Below the pieces are notes generated by a model. It made no database searches. It was not told the DNA's origin and worked only from the letters and a program-made list of their open reading frames with translations. Positions 5,349 through 5,499 of a DNA stretch of 5,499 bases are shown here, one piece after another. The DNA is taken from NCBI RefSeq assembly GCF_030410045.1, contig NZ_JAUFRA010000011.1:1-5499 (forward strand). The letters run 5' to 3'. The translations under genes were made by a program, and so were the position numbers. Within the stretch, counting starts at the first letter, position 1; each line of letters begins with the position of its first letter. This stretch comes from Marivivens donghaensis. GTDB lineage: Bacteria; Pseudomonadota; Alphaproteobacteria; Rhodobacterales; Rhodobacteraceae.

Positions 5349-5488
5349 CTCTTACTCTAACCACGATTGGATTAGACCACCTAGATATCGATACAATCAT
5401 GGCATCCCTATCTGACGTTTCAGAATGGCAAGGTAGGAATGAAGAGTGGTTTAAGCATCGGAAGTCTCAACGATTGAGGATGACTTAA
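5342..5488 (+). pseudogene. Orphan copy of the polymerase C-terminal tail in the right TIR
   Basis: This frame reads MSSLTLTTIG, then L, and from residue 12 is identical to the final 37 residues of the polymerase-like protein, because the right TIR repeats that coding sequence. The junction with unique sequence is at 5374. An ATG at 5342 gives 48 codons, with only a weak ACGGA before it. It points outward to the right end, mirroring the polymerase at the left end. It is probably a passive consequence of the repeat, but it could be expressed as a small tail-only peptide. Confidence 0.5.
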
Positions 5489-5499
5489 CTATCGTAGGT
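5374..5499. repeat. Right terminal inverted repeat (126 bp)
   Basis: Exact reverse complement of 1-126, without a mismatch. It ends at the last base of the window with CTATCGTAGGT. The inner boundary, AGACCACCTAG from 5374, coincides with the junction where the orphan polymerase-tail frame departs from the polymerase sequence. Confidence 0.95.

Noticed and set aside
1..5499. Fold-back (amplification chimera) as the cause of the inverted ends
   Set aside because: Fold-back artefacts give adjacent palindromes. Here the arms are 5.2 kb apart with unrelated genes between. Not excluded entirely without reads.
1..5499. Circular genome assembled with overlapping ends
   Set aside because: A circular contig would show a direct repeat at its ends; these ends are inverted. 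A circle with an invertible segment stays possible.

Overview
This window reads as one complete (or nearly complete) small linear genetic element of about 5.5 kb. Its first 126 bases are the exact reverse complement of its last 126 bases, so it is bounded by perfect terminal inverted repeats (TIRs), and every recognisable gene lies inside them. The host is most likely an alphaproteobacterium, probably a marine Rhodobacteraceae-type cell. I base this on the style of the muralytic protein and the putative polymerase, which resemble families I remember from that group; no database search was possible. There is no rRNA, tRNA, integrase, transposase, relaxase, recognisable capsid gene or CRISPR.

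Layout, left to right. A minus-strand gene (12-1391) encodes a putative replication protein: an N-terminal winged helix followed by a palm domain that looks like a very divergent family-A polymerase. Its last 37 codons lie inside the left TIR. Upstream of it is a control region of about 560 bp (1392-1953) with a long imperfect hairpin and a cluster of TACATCA repeats, the best candidate for an origin or operator. Next, on the plus strand, is a lysozyme/transglycosylase-like muralytic gene (1954-2802). A hairpin plus T-tract (2831-2858) terminates the opposing minus-strand cluster of three membrane-protein genes: a DUF4190-like protein and two zinc-ribbon/TM2-domain proteins (4249 down to 2934). 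To its right are a remnant of an OmpR/PhoB-type winged helix (4328-4540, plus), a small basic winged-helix-like protein (4537-4800, minus) and a secreted protein (4915-5286, minus). The right TIR (5374-5499) carries an orphan copy of the polymerase C-terminal tail.

How the parts may work together (inference): the winged-helix polymerase-like protein would recognise and copy the element, the TIRs would be its replication ends, the small winged-helix-like protein may regulate it, and the muralytic enzyme plus the zinc-ribbon membrane proteins and secreted protein would act at the host envelope (transfer, entry or exit, or exclusion of competitors). The most interesting point is a family-A-like palm that seems to lack the ribonucleotide-excluding Glu and carries a T7-RNA-polymerase-like HDSF motif C, encoded on a TIR-bounded element. 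Known protein-primed linear replicons normally use family-B polymerases. The main caveat is that 126 bp is close to common assembly k-mer sizes, so the true TIR could be longer or the molecule might not be linear.
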